A stretch of DNA of 64,000 nt. It comes from Lysobacteraceae bacterium NML93-0793 (lineage in GTDB: Bacteria > Pseudomonadota > Gammaproteobacteria > Xanthomonadales > Xanthomonadaceae). Positions 25,001 to 32,676 of this stretch are shown one piece after another; the stretch's first letter is position 1, and every line of letters starts with the position of its first letter. The notes beneath the pieces are model-generated. The model had not been told where the DNA came from. It searched no databases and worked only from the letters and a program-made list of their open reading frames with translations. The DNA lies in NCBI GenBank assembly GCA_002324875.1, contig NTJG01000001.1, positions 1 through 64,000 on the forward strand. The letters run 5' to 3'. The translations under genes were made by a program, and so were the position numbers.

Positions 25001-25733
25001 CCGGCGTGACGATCTGCAGCGCGAACGGATCGACGTCGACCGACATCGACGATTCCACGGTCTCGGCGATCGTCTTGAAGCCGACCCAGCGGCCGGTGTA
25101 GCGCGACATCGCCCAGCCGACCAGGCCCATGTCGAGGATGTCCTGCACGCCGGCCGGGTTGAGGATCGGCATCATCGCGCTGGTGAACTCGCCCTCGCTG
25201 CCGTGCGGCAGCGTCGAGCTGCGGCAGGCGTGGTCGTCGGCGGCCAGCGCCAGCACGCCACCGTGCTTCGAGGTGCCGGCGGCGTTGCCGTGCTTGAACA
25301 CGTCGCCGCAGCGGTCGACGCCCGGGCCCTTGCCGTACCACATCGCGTAGACGCCATCGACGTTCGCGCCGGGAAACAGGTTGGTCTGCTGGGTACCCCA
25401 GACCATCGTCGCGCCGAGGTCCTCGTTGAGGCCGGGCTGGAACTTCACGTTGGCCTCGGCGAGGTACTTCTTCGCCCGCCACAGTTCCAGATCGAAGCCG
25501 CCGAGCGGCGAGCCACGGTAGCCGGAGATGAAGCCGCCCGTATTCAGGCCGGCGGCAGCGTCGCGCAGGCGCTGCATCAGCGGCAGCCGCACCAGGGCCT
25601 GCACGCCGGACAGGTAGATGCGGCCCTCGGTGCGCGTGTACTTGTGGTCGAGCGTGTAGTCGGTATCAAGAACACCATTGGTCAGGCCGATATCGGCCGA
25701 GGCGGGCGAGGACAATTCTGCGGTGCTGGTCAT
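22026..25733 (-). CDS. Indolepyruvate ferredoxin oxidoreductase family protein (fused)
   Basis: 1235 residues. This is a one-chain 2-oxoacid:acceptor oxidoreductase that decarboxylates aryl or branched 2-oxoacids with TPP and Fe-S centres to acyl-CoA. Domains in order: a pyrimidine-binding start with SGYRGSPLGGFD (about 70); CSGCPHNTSTKVP (about 456) opening the TPP domain, with GDGTYFHSG and NITYKILYND (about 520-550); a Cys-rich segment at 658-702 (CEGCGDCGKKSFC, then NCNKDYSC, then FCPSF) for Fe-S cluster(s); and a gamma-like domain from about 742 (ILITGVGGTGVVTIGALLGM). The last 300 residues are the DUF6537-like tail. It is a complete, single-copy-sized enzyme, probably cytoplasmic, for amino-acid catabolism. 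It stands alone, divergent from the gene at 25932. Confidence 0.93.
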   Translation of the reverse strand: MTSTAELSSPASADIGLTNGVLDTDYTLDHKYTRTEGRIYLSGVQALVRLPLMQRLRDAAAGLNTGGFISGYRGSPLGGFDLELWRAKKYLAEANVKFQPGLNEDLGATMVWGTQQTNLFPGANVDGVYAMWYGKGPGVDRCGDVFKHGNAAGTSKHGGVLALAADDHACRSSTLPHGSEGEFTSAMMPILNPAGVQDILDMGLVGWAMSRYTGRWVGFKTIAETVESSMSVDVDPFALQIVTPDDFEMPAGGLNIRWPDPPMDQEMRLHRYAVKAAQAFARANRIDRMVLDTPDARFGIVTTGKSYLDVLTALEYLGLDEAACRALGIRVYKVGMTWPLEPLGIRSFARGLQDILVVEEKHGFIEGQMKELFYNFEGERPSIVGKYDESGAWILPSTGELTPATIAGVIARRILRYLPDDGSERQKMHDVLQWMEAKEGELALPRAQFPRVPHYCSGCPHNTSTKVPEGSRALAGIGCHYMVTWMDRDTDTFTQMGGEGVTWCGQSAFTDTPHVFQNLGDGTYFHSGSLAIRQSVAAGVNITYKILYNDAVAMTGGQPVDGTLTVPQIAHQVRSEGVDVIALVSDDIGKWSKRELFPSGVEFHDRRDLDAVQKQLREVKGVSVLIYDQTCATEKRRRRKRGKIADPQKRVMVNTLVCEGCGDCGKKSFCVSVLPKETEFGRKREIDQSNCNKDYSCVEGFCPSFVTVHGGAPRKGKKVSAAEKLANLPMPTFATDLAQPWNILITGVGGTGVVTIGALLGMAGHLEGRGASVLDQTGLAQKGGAVTTHIRIAKAPADIHAVRIAAGEADLVLGCDMVVVNDYWTLSKIRGDRSQVVLNTYEAMPGTFTTRPDMQFPAADIVAAIQHALGGKAPLQIDATQLATALMGDAIAANLFILGYAWQRGLVPISFDAIMRAVELNGAAVEMNKTAFAWGRLAVVDFDAVSAAAGLVRNAPTAAERTVHELPVLPPGEWETSEWGATSAPRVTRNEADLRHVPAHGAEDNVAFLPLDDARLSRSLDEVVARRSAFLTEYQDAAYAKRYSDFVQRVRSAEQTRAPGSTALSEAAARYLFKLMAYKDEYEVARLYTSGDFKRKLEQQFEGDYTVRFHLAPPLLAKKNDKGELIKREYGPWMFKAFGVLAKLKFLRGGTFDIFGYTEERKMERRLINEYEATVGGLLETLDGGNVDLAAEIASVPEHIRGYGHVKEAHLHAAKAREAELLKEWKNPLRIVQAA

Positions 25734-25931
25734 GACGGAAAGCTCGGGCTTGCGCGCAGGCGCTGGCGGGCGGCCGCGGGATGGACGCGCGGCCTCGGAA
25801 TCGGGGGAAAACGGCGCGAATTGTAGCAGCGGGCGGAACCGTGCCGACCCGACCGCCCCGGCTCCGCCGGCCGCGGGGGGCTACAATCGGCGCCGGGAGC
25901 GTGTTGTTTTTCGAACAGGGGGAATGGAGTG

Positions 25932-26567
25932 ATGACGTATTTTCGACCGGTCTTCGTCGTGCTGGGACTGCTGCTGGCGACCACGGCGTCGGCCCAGCGC
26001 ATGCCGACGGTGGCCGAGTTCTATTTCGACGACGACGCGCGCGTGGCGGCGCCGATCGTGGCGATTGCCGGTGAAGGCGATGAAGTCCATGGCCGCCTGC
26101 TGCAGCTGATCGAGCGCAATGCACGCAATGCCGACCAGGCACGTGCGCAGCTCGCGCGGGCGTTGATGCGCAGCGGCCGCGAGGAGACCGGTCGCGCGAT
26201 GTACACGCAACTGCTCGACGCGCTGCCGGCCCGCGCGCCGATGCGCAGTTCGGTGCACTGGAACTACGGTTGGGATCTCTACCGCGCGGGCAAGCCCGAC
26301 GACGCGCTGGCCCAGTGGGTGCTCGCCACCGAGGGCCGTCTGCTGAAGCCGTCCTGGGTGCCGCCGACGCTGGCGCTGGGCCTGTGGCGCGCCGACCGGC
26401 GCGACGAAGCGGTGCAGTGGTACGCCGCCGCCGTGCGTACCGAGCCGCAGGCGTGGAACGATCCCGCCCGGTTTCCCCAGCTGCTGCCGGACTGGACAGA
26501 CGCCGAGCGCGCCACGTTGACCGAGGTCTTCACCGCCTGGCGCGCGAACCCGCCGACCTGGCCCTGA
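25932..26567 (+). CDS. Exported protein with TPR-like helical repeats
   Basis: 211 residues. The ATG at 25932 follows GGGGGAATGGAG; a GTG one codon earlier is in frame. A Sec signal (about 1-22, TYFRPVFVVLGLLLATTASAQ) exports it. The body is helical with TPR-like character: ARAQLARALMRSGREETGRA, then WNYGWDLYRAGKPDDALAQW and ALGLWRADRRDEAVQWYAAA. It is probably a periplasmic tetratricopeptide protein that scaffolds other proteins; no partner is known. It is divergent from the ferredoxin oxidoreductase gene across about 200 bases. A hairpin follows. Confidence 0.8.
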   Translation: MTYFRPVFVVLGLLLATTASAQRMPTVAEFYFDDDARVAAPIVAIAGEGDEVHGRLLQLIERNARNADQARAQLARALMRSGREETGRAMYTQLLDALPARAPMRSSVHWNYGWDLYRAGKPDDALAQWVLATEGRLLKPSWVPPTLALGLWRADRRDEAVQWYAAAVRTEPQAWNDPARFPQLLPDWTDAERATLTEVFTAWRANPPTWP

Positions 26568-26576
26568 GGCAGGACA

Positions 26577-26606
26577 CCCCGGCGGCGTCGTCTGGCGCCG
26601 CCCGGG
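26577..26606. terminator. GC-rich hairpin between convergent genes
   Basis: An 11-bp stem with one mismatch (26577-26587 with 26596-26606) and an 8-nt loop, nine bases after the TPR-like gene. No T-tract is present, so its terminator role is tentative. Confidence 0.45.
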
Positions 26607-26662
26607 TTCAAGGTGGTCGCGCAGCCCGGGCGGTCGCCCGCGGCACGAGCAGGTGAAGGTGG

Positions 26663-28240
26663 TCAGCGCTCCGCGGTACCCGGCTCGGGTCCACCGCTCC
26701 GCATCGCCGGGTCCGGCTGCACGGCGAGCTCGGCGCTGGCGGCCTGGAAGCGGCGGCCGAACGGCGTATCGGTGAAGTCGGCCAACGCCGTGCGGAACGC
26801 CGAGGGATCGTCGCCCCGCGCAGCGGCGAGCAGACGATCGAGCGACGACGTCCGCGTCGCGCGTGCAACGGGTTCCACTGCCGACGAAGCCTCGGGCATT
26901 GAACGCAACGCGGCATCGAGCGCACGCCGGGTGTCGGCGCCGACGACGCCATCGACGTTGAGCCCGTGCGCTCGCTGGAACGCGCGGACCGCTTCGCCGG
27001 TACGGGGGCCGAACGCGCTGTCGGCTTCGAGTGGCGCTCCATTTGCATCCGTCAACCCGAGACCGACAAGCGCCTGTTGGAGCTCGTGAACCTGCGCGCC
27101 TCGATCGCCTTCCTTCAAAGGACCGAAAGACGCGGCCACGCTCTCGCCGTGTACAGGACGGTGCGCTCGATTCCAGAACGCTTCCGGGCTCAGAAGTGTG
27201 CCGTCCGGGTCGCGCAACTGGTAATGGACATGCTGTGCATACTGGCCGGCGCCTTCGGGACCTCGGCCACCCATCGTTCCGATCGGATCTCCCACCGCAA
27301 CTGTCTGGCCCCGCTCGACGTGGCGGCCCTCCAGATGCAGGATCTCGTGCGAGTGTCCCCGCGCGTCGCGGATCTTGACTGTGCCGAAGACACCCCCGGA
27401 CATCGTGACGACACCCGCAACCGGGCTGTGCACCGTTGGATGCTCCAGATTGATGCCGGCTTGCCCACCGACATAGTTGAAATCCGTGCCGCCGTGCGCG
27501 CGCTCGCGACGCTGCTCGCCGTAGTGGCCGGTAATGTGCGGGATGACGCTCGCCTGCGGTGGCAGCATCGTGCGCATCGCCTGATCGAAGGTGGGCGGCG
27601 CATGCGGTTTCTCGTCCGCAACAGGTTCCTGCTGGATCGGCGGCTCCCGGAGACCTGCGGTGGCGATCCGCGGCGCCCATTGCGCGAAGCGCTGTTCGCG
27701 ATCGGCCAAACCGTTAGGCGGATCGGCCCCGTTGATCGCGGCACCGGCAGCTCGCACATTCTCACGTGCATCGTCTGGCACATTCGTCTGCCAATACCAC
27801 GTCGCGATGCGTGAAGCGTGCTCGGGACGCGCTGCGAGATCCGGGTTGCCGAGCAGATCGAGTCCCAAGGCGTCACCGGCATCCGCGTACTGGTTCTTTC
27901 CCGTCAGTTGGATGTAGCCGCGTCCGCGGTAGCGATAGGCATCGCCTGGCTCGGTATTGCCCATGCGACCTCCGTACATCAGCTCGGCAAGAGGTGCCGG
28001 GTGACCTGCAAGGGCCCCCAGCCGCGCGGCCTCGAGTGCGTCACGACCCTGCCGAAGCGCAGAGCGCACGTTGCCGCTGATCTGCTCAGCGCTGTGCGTG
28101 TAGCGAAAGCTCTCTTCGAGGCGGCGAAGTCCGCCCGACTCGTGACCGACCTGGGCCATGAAGTTCGCCAGCTCACGCGGCTGCGTGATGCCGGCCGCGT
28201 ACGCGTCTCGCAAGAGTTGTTCTTCCCGCTCGGTTGTCAT
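26663..28240 (-). CDS. GH19 / M23 / peptidoglycan-binding muralytic protein without signal peptide
   Basis: 525 residues. No signal peptide. It combines a GH19 chitinase/lysozyme-like domain (about 1-190; MAQVGHESGGL with Glu 34, then MYGGRMGN and YRYRGRGYIQLTG), an M23 LytM endopeptidase domain (about 232-360; HGGTDF with His 249 and Asp 253, LHLEGRHVERGQ, and HVHYQL with His 337/339), and a PG_binding_1 domain (about 375-445; LKEGDRGAQVHELQQAL, DSAFGPRTGEAVRAFQ). A last segment (about 465-510) is short and unrecognised. So it should cut both the glycan and the peptide of peptidoglycan. The architecture is that of Xanthomonad type IV effectors, though I see no clear XVIPCD secretion domain. 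Two lipoprotein genes precede it on the same strand. The sampled base composition is lower than neighbours. Confidence 0.9.
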   Translation of the reverse strand: MTTEREEQLLRDAYAAGITQPRELANFMAQVGHESGGLRRLEESFRYTHSAEQISGNVRSALRQGRDALEAARLGALAGHPAPLAELMYGGRMGNTEPGDAYRYRGRGYIQLTGKNQYADAGDALGLDLLGNPDLAARPEHASRIATWYWQTNVPDDARENVRAAGAAINGADPPNGLADREQRFAQWAPRIATAGLREPPIQQEPVADEKPHAPPTFDQAMRTMLPPQASVIPHITGHYGEQRRERAHGGTDFNYVGGQAGINLEHPTVHSPVAGVVTMSGGVFGTVKIRDARGHSHEILHLEGRHVERGQTVAVGDPIGTMGGRGPEGAGQYAQHVHYQLRDPDGTLLSPEAFWNRAHRPVHGESVAASFGPLKEGDRGAQVHELQQALVGLGLTDANGAPLEADSAFGPRTGEAVRAFQRAHGLNVDGVVGADTRRALDAALRSMPEASSAVEPVARATRTSSLDRLLAAARGDDPSAFRTALADFTDTPFGRRFQAASAELAVQPDPAMRSGGPEPGTAER

Positions 28241-28315
28241 CGTGCAGTTCCTTCTGCTTGTCCTCACCGGCGTGGCACGCCCATGCGTCGCGTTGCTGGC
28301 AGCGAAGTCGACGCA

Positions 28316-28996
28316 TCAATCGAGCGTCGGAGCCGCCTGGAGACTCCCTGGATCGAACCGGGAAAACGGCATCTCGCCGAAGTCAGCGGCGGTGAGTTCG
28401 GCCTGCTTCTGGATCCCGGTCTGTGTATCCGTGACTCCGCGAATCACGCGATCGAGCAGCCAGTCTCCCTGCTCGGCTGCATAGCGGAAGACGTAGTCGC
28501 TGAACCAGCGCTCGCGCGATCCGCCGGAGACAGCGATGGTCACCGTCCCGGCGTCGATACGCGCATCGCCATACGGATCGCCGGCGACTCCGCCACAGCG
28601 CGCGCAAGGGATGAGTCGTGCGTTCTCCGCCGCACGCTGCAGGCGGCCGCTCTGATCCCGCGTCAACAGGACAACGGTACGTGCCGGACCCTCGCCCAGG
28701 CGATCCTGTTCCGAAGATGCAGGTGCGAACACGATCAGCGCATCCGAGCGTCCGCCCCCCGTGAGGTCGCCCACGACGCTGTCGACGAGAGTCGCGCCTG
28801 CAGGTACGAATGAAGCCGGATCAAACGAATTCGGCGCTGCCGTTGCCCCTTCCCCGATGGCGCGCGTCGGCGTGCGGGTGACGGCCGACGGATCCGTGGG
28901 ATGTTCGACGTCGGTCTGCACGCCTGGCACGTCTGGAGGGGTGCAGCCGATCATGGTCGTGCCGCAGAGACAAAGAAGCGTGGCGAGTACGCGCAT
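28316..28996 (-). CDS. Lipoprotein, putative immunity partner of the GH19/M23 protein
   Basis: 226 residues. The signal ends in a lipobox-like TMIGC, Cys about 18. After a Thr/Pro linker the domain shows VVGDLTGGGRSDALIVFAP, which resembles FG-GAP/integrin-like Asp/Gly loops that bind Ca2+, and a CARCGG pair. The final segment is WFSDYVFRYAAEQGDWLLDRV. It should sit in the periplasm or outer membrane. It ends 75 bases before the muralytic gene and probably shares its transcript. The lipoprotein-plus-hydrolase order suggests it may inhibit that enzyme; only context supports this. Confidence 0.72.
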   Translation of the reverse strand: MRVLATLLCLCGTTMIGCTPPDVPGVQTDVEHPTDPSAVTRTPTRAIGEGATAAPNSFDPASFVPAGATLVDSVVGDLTGGGRSDALIVFAPASSEQDRLGEGPARTVVLLTRDQSGRLQRAAENARLIPCARCGGVAGDPYGDARIDAGTVTIAVSGGSRERWFSDYVFRYAAEQGDWLLDRVIRGVTDTQTGIQKQAELTAADFGEMPFSRFDPGSLQAAPTLD

Positions 28997-29060
28997 CGGT
29001 CACTCTCGAATGGGTGGGGTGCCCGACATCACGCTGGACAGCGCATAGCGAGATCGAAGG

Positions 29061-29510
29061 TCAGATGGATTCGTCGATGACGCGTTGGAGCTGCCAGCAC
29101 GGTGTCTGCCGGAAGACATAGATCTGCTGGTCGCTGGTATCCGGTGTGCGGATCACGACATCCATCCTGCCGTCCGCGCCGCTCGCGACCGTATGGGTGC
29201 GCCCGCTGTCGGCCAGGCGCTCGAGCGAAGGCATCACCGGCCAGGCCACGTCCGCCAAAGCGACGTTCGACTCGACACGCCGGGGCTCGGGTTCGGCGGC
29301 AGTGTCGTAGCGCTCGACGATGAGCGGATCGGAGGTGGTCCGTCGCTGGAACGCCGTATCCCGGCTGAAGCGCTCGATAAAGCGATCGAACGGTTCGACC
29401 GTGCAGATCGCCACCTCGGTCGCGGTGTCCAGTGGGGCGGACGGCGTGGCCGGCGCACAGGCCGGCAGGGCGAGTGCCAGGCTCGCGATGATCAGATAGT
29501 GCACATGCAT
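29061..29510 (-). CDS. Small lipoprotein of unknown function
   Basis: 149 residues. The ATG at 29510 is followed by a compact signal (HVHYLIIASLALALPAC, Cys about 18). The mature part has two further Cys (AICTVEP and TPCWQL) that may pair, and a late DQQIYVFRQTPCWQLQRV. No family was recognised. It ends 64 bases before the next lipoprotein gene and so is probably the first gene of a three-gene set with 28316-28996 and 26663-28240. It could be a second immunity-type lipoprotein, or unrelated. Confidence 0.72.
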   Translation of the reverse strand: MHVHYLIIASLALALPACAPATPSAPLDTATEVAICTVEPFDRFIERFSRDTAFQRRTTSDPLIVERYDTAAEPEPRRVESNVALADVAWPVMPSLERLADSGRTHTVASGADGRMDVVIRTPDTSDQQIYVFRQTPCWQLQRVIDESI

Positions 29511-29872
29511 GCAGCGGCGCGACGTGCCCCTACTGGCGATGCTCGATCCCGTGGCTGCATTCCGCATGGCTCCGCTCGTCATCCCTGTGCTCCCATGCCG
29601 GCATCTCGACCGCGACGCCGCCGCCGTGTGGTGACGGTCGAGCATCGGCCATTCCTGTTGCGAACGCGAGCGCATGCGTTCGTAGTTCGGGCGACGTGCG
29701 CGTCGGTACTCGCCGCGGCATGACGTCCGGCGATTCGACAGGCGTCGGATTCCGCGGCCCGTGCCGGATCGTGCGTGGAGTGGCCGGCCTGCGACGACGG
29801 CATCGCCCGGACGCTGACTCCGCGCCCGGCCACGCGCTACTGTGTGCGGCCCGCGGTTCCGGATCCACCGTC
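29511..29872. other. 362-bp divergent intergenic region
   Basis: It separates the minus-strand lipoprotein set from gamma-glutamyltransferase. Promoters for both must lie here, but I could not point to convincing hexamers. No gene is supported. Confidence 0.5.
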
Positions 29873-31588
29873 ATGTCCCGTCTGCTTCCGTCCCTGCTCG
29901 CCGTCGCCCTGGCCGGTATCGCGATGTCGCCCACCGCAGCGGCCGCCGACCGCATCACCGGCCAGCCGTTCGCAACCCGCAGCGAGGTCTACGCCCCGCA
30001 TGCGATGGCCGCGACCTCGCATCCGCTGGCGACCCAGATCGCGCTCGACACGATGAAGGCCGGCGGCAGCGCGGTCGACGCGGCGATCGCCGCCAATGCG
30101 GCGCTCGGCCTGATGGAGCCGACCGGCAACGGCATCGGCGGTGACCTGTTCGCGATCGTCTGGGATCCGAAGACGAAACGTCTCTACGGCTACGACGGGT
30201 CGGGGCGCTCGCCGCGCTCGCTCACGCTGGCCGAGTTCCAGCGCCGCGGCCTGACCGAGATTCCCTCGCACGGTCCGCTGCCGGTCACCGTGCCCGGCAC
30301 GGTCGACGGCTGGTTCGCGCTGCACGGCCGCTTCGGCACGCGCACGATGGCCGAGAACCTGGCGCCGACGATCCGCTACGCGCGCGAAGGCCATCCGGTG
30401 CACGAGGTCATCGCCTACTACTGGGACCGTTCGGTGCCGCGGCTGGGCAAGTGGCCGGGCTTCACCGAGCAGTTCACTATCGACGGTCGCGCGCCGCGCA
30501 CCGGCGAGACCTGGCGCAACCCGAATCTCGCGAACACGCTGCAGGCGATCGCCGACGGCGGCCGCGACGCGTTCTACACGGGCGACATCGCGCGCGTGAT
30601 CGGCGATTACTTCGCCGCCAACGACGGGTTCCTCGCCTACGAGGACATGGCCGCGCACACCGGCAACTGGGTCGAACCGGTGTCGACGAGTTATCGCGGC
30701 GTCGAGCTGTGGGAACTGCCGCCGAGCGGGCAGGGCATCGCCGCGCTGCAGATCCTCAACCTGCTCGAACCCTACGATCTGAAGTCCTACGGCTTCGGCA
30801 GCCCCGAGCATGTGCACCTGTTCGTCGAGGCCAAGAAGCTGGCGTTCGCCGACCGCGCGCGCTGGTACGCCGATCCCGCGTTCCATCCCGCGCCGGTCGA
30901 GCGGCTGATTTCCAAGGCCTATGCCCGCGAACGCGGCGCGTTGATCTCGATGGACACCGCGCTGCGCGAAGTGCAGCCGGGCACGCCCGCGCAGCTCGAC
31001 GAGGGCGACACGATCTACCTGACCACCGCCGACGCCGACGGCATGATGGTCTCGCTGATCCAGTCCAACTACCGCGGCATGGGCAGCGGCATGGCGCCGC
31101 CGGGCCTGGGCTTCATCCTGCAGGACCGCGGCGAGCAGTTCGTGCTGCGCGAGGACCATCCCAACGGCTACGCGCCGGGCAAGCGTCCGTTCCACACCAT
31201 CATTCCCGCGTTCGCCACGAAGGACGGCGAGCCGTGGCTGAGCTTCGGCGTGATGGGCGGCGCGATGCAGCCGCAGGGCCACGTGCAGATCCTGATCAAC
31301 ATGCTCGACTTCGGCATGAACCTGCAGGAGGCCGGCGATGCGCCGCGCATCCAGCACGACGGGTCCACCGAGCCCGCCGGCCAGAACACCGCGATGACTG
31401 ACGGCGGTGAAGTGGACCTCGAGACCGGCTTCCCGTACGAGACCGTGCGCGCGCTGATGCAGAAGGGCCATTCGGTGCGCTTCGCCCACGGCCCCTACGG
31501 CGGCTACCAGGCGATCATGAAGAACCCGCACGGCGGGTGGGTGGGCGCCAGCGAGTCGCGCAAGGACGGCCAGGCGGCGGGCTATTGA
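29873..31588 (+). CDS. ggt: Gamma-glutamyltransferase
   Basis: 571 residues, the usual length of the proenzyme. The signal (about 1-25, ending TAAAADR) sends it to the periplasm. The precursor self-cleaves before the catalytic Thr at about residue 380 in DEGDTIYLTTADADG, giving large and small subunits. Other hallmarks are AMAATSHPLATQIALD, PTGNGIGGDLFAIVW, SGRSPRSL, NYRGMGSGMAPPGLGFILQ and the GGAMQPQGHVQIL stretch. The canonical TTH motif reads TIY here, as in several bacterial GGTs. It hydrolyses or transfers the gamma-glutamyl group of glutathione and gamma-glutamyl peptides. Mature-subunit boundaries are inferred. Confidence 0.93.
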   Translation: MSRLLPSLLAVALAGIAMSPTAAAADRITGQPFATRSEVYAPHAMAATSHPLATQIALDTMKAGGSAVDAAIAANAALGLMEPTGNGIGGDLFAIVWDPKTKRLYGYDGSGRSPRSLTLAEFQRRGLTEIPSHGPLPVTVPGTVDGWFALHGRFGTRTMAENLAPTIRYAREGHPVHEVIAYYWDRSVPRLGKWPGFTEQFTIDGRAPRTGETWRNPNLANTLQAIADGGRDAFYTGDIARVIGDYFAANDGFLAYEDMAAHTGNWVEPVSTSYRGVELWELPPSGQGIAALQILNLLEPYDLKSYGFGSPEHVHLFVEAKKLAFADRARWYADPAFHPAPVERLISKAYARERGALISMDTALREVQPGTPAQLDEGDTIYLTTADADGMMVSLIQSNYRGMGSGMAPPGLGFILQDRGEQFVLREDHPNGYAPGKRPFHTIIPAFATKDGEPWLSFGVMGGAMQPQGHVQILINMLDFGMNLQEAGDAPRIQHDGSTEPAGQNTAMTDGGEVDLETGFPYETVRALMQKGHSVRFAHGPYGGYQAIMKNPHGGWVGASESRKDGQAAGY

Positions 31589-32670
31589 ACGCGATCCGCA
31601 ACCACGCGCGCGCCGGCCGACGGCGGGGGGCCGGATCCCTGGCCCGCATCGCGGGTGTCCTGTGCGTCACGGCGCTGACGCTCGCGCCGCCGGCCTGGGC
31701 GCAGGCGCCGTATGCCCGGTTCGATACCCCACCGGACGCGCCGGACGCGCAGGCCGACGCCGCGTCCGAGGTCGCGATGACGCAGGCCTGGCGCAGCTGG
31801 TCGCAGCGCAGTGCAGCCGCGCTGGCGGCGACGACGCAGCCGCGCGAGCTCGCCTTCGCTGCGCTGCTGCAGGGCCTCGGCAATGGCCCTACACCTTCGC
31901 AGGCGGCGCCCGCGGGCCAGGCCGACACTTGGCAACAGGCGGCCGCGGGCCGCGCCGGTGACGACGTGCTCGCCAATGCCCTGCTCGCGGCGAGCGGCGA
32001 CACCGGAACGCGCGTGCGCGCCGCGCAGCGCTGGCTGGGCGCCGAGCCGCAGAACCTGGCGCCGCTGTTCGTCCGCGGTGGCAGCGTCGAGGCGATGCTG
32101 GCTGATGCCCGCGCGGCGACCACGTTCGATCTGCACATGCTCGATCAAGTGCGCTGGATGCAGGGCGCGTTGCTGCGCACGCCGGCCTCTCCAGCCGAAC
32201 GCGCGGCGTTCGTGGACGGCGAGACCTTCGTGGCCGAGGAGCACGCGGCGATCACCGCGTCGGCGCTGTGGAGTTCGGCCGTCCTGCCGGACCTGCAGCC
32301 GCTGCTGGAGGCATGTGATCCGTCGGCGACCCGCGATCCGGTCCGCCTGGGCGACTGCCGGCATGTCGCGGCCGTGCTCGCCGAACGGTCGGACACGATG
32401 CTGGGGCGCCTGATCGGGCTCGGCCTGCAGGCGCGACTCGCGGCGACGCCGTCCGAGCGAGACGCAGCGCAGGAACGCGTGCGCACCCTGCACTGGCAGA
32501 ACCTCGAATGGGGCCGTGCCAGCGCCGCGCTGCCGCGCGACGGGGCTGGTCAGTTCGTGCGTTTCCTGGCGGACCCGTCGATCCGCACCGAGGTCCAGCT
32601 CGTCGAACGCGCGCTGCAGGACGCCGGCGTGGCCCTGGCGCCCCCTGCGGGCTGGCAGCCACCGCGCTGA
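31585..32670 (+). CDS. Exported protein of unknown function
   Basis: 361 residues if it starts at the TTG at 31585, which overlaps the ggt stop (TTGA). The frame also extends to GTG codons at 31537 and 31549 inside ggt, so the start is unsure. Behind a basic N-terminus is a Sec signal (SLARIAGVLCVTALTLAPPA, then WAQA). The mature protein is mostly alpha-helical and Ala-rich, with RAAQRWLGAEPQNLAPLFV and a Cys pair (EACDPS, GDCRHV). No family was recognised. Its tight overlap with ggt suggests co-translation. It may be a TPR-like helical protein. Confidence 0.7.
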   Translation: MNAIRNHARAGRRRGAGSLARIAGVLCVTALTLAPPAWAQAPYARFDTPPDAPDAQADAASEVAMTQAWRSWSQRSAAALAATTQPRELAFAALLQGLGNGPTPSQAAPAGQADTWQQAAAGRAGDDVLANALLAASGDTGTRVRAAQRWLGAEPQNLAPLFVRGGSVEAMLADARAATTFDLHMLDQVRWMQGALLRTPASPAERAAFVDGETFVAEEHAAITASALWSSAVLPDLQPLLEACDPSATRDPVRLGDCRHVAAVLAERSDTMLGRLIGLGLQARLAATPSERDAAQERVRTLHWQNLEWGRASAALPRDGAGQFVRFLADPSIRTEVQLVERALQDAGVALAPPAGWQPPR

Positions 32671-32676
32671 ATGCGC

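Noticed and set aside
21981..25826. A 1281-residue open frame antisense to the ferredoxin oxidoreductase gene
   Set aside because: It is a GC-rich shadow: its translation is His/Arg/Ala/Val-rich without any motif, while the opposite strand has a fully recognisable enzyme.
25882..25887. TACAAT as a -10 element for the TPR-like gene
   Set aside because: No acceptable -35 hexamer lies 16-18 bases upstream.
26663..29510. Prophage lysis module explanation for the GH19/M23 gene
   Set aside because: No holin, tail, capsid or integrase gene is near, and two lipoproteins accompany it; an effector/immunity set fits better.
29837..31531. A 564-residue minus-strand frame opposite ggt
   Set aside because: It mirrors ggt codons; no family resemblance in the translation.
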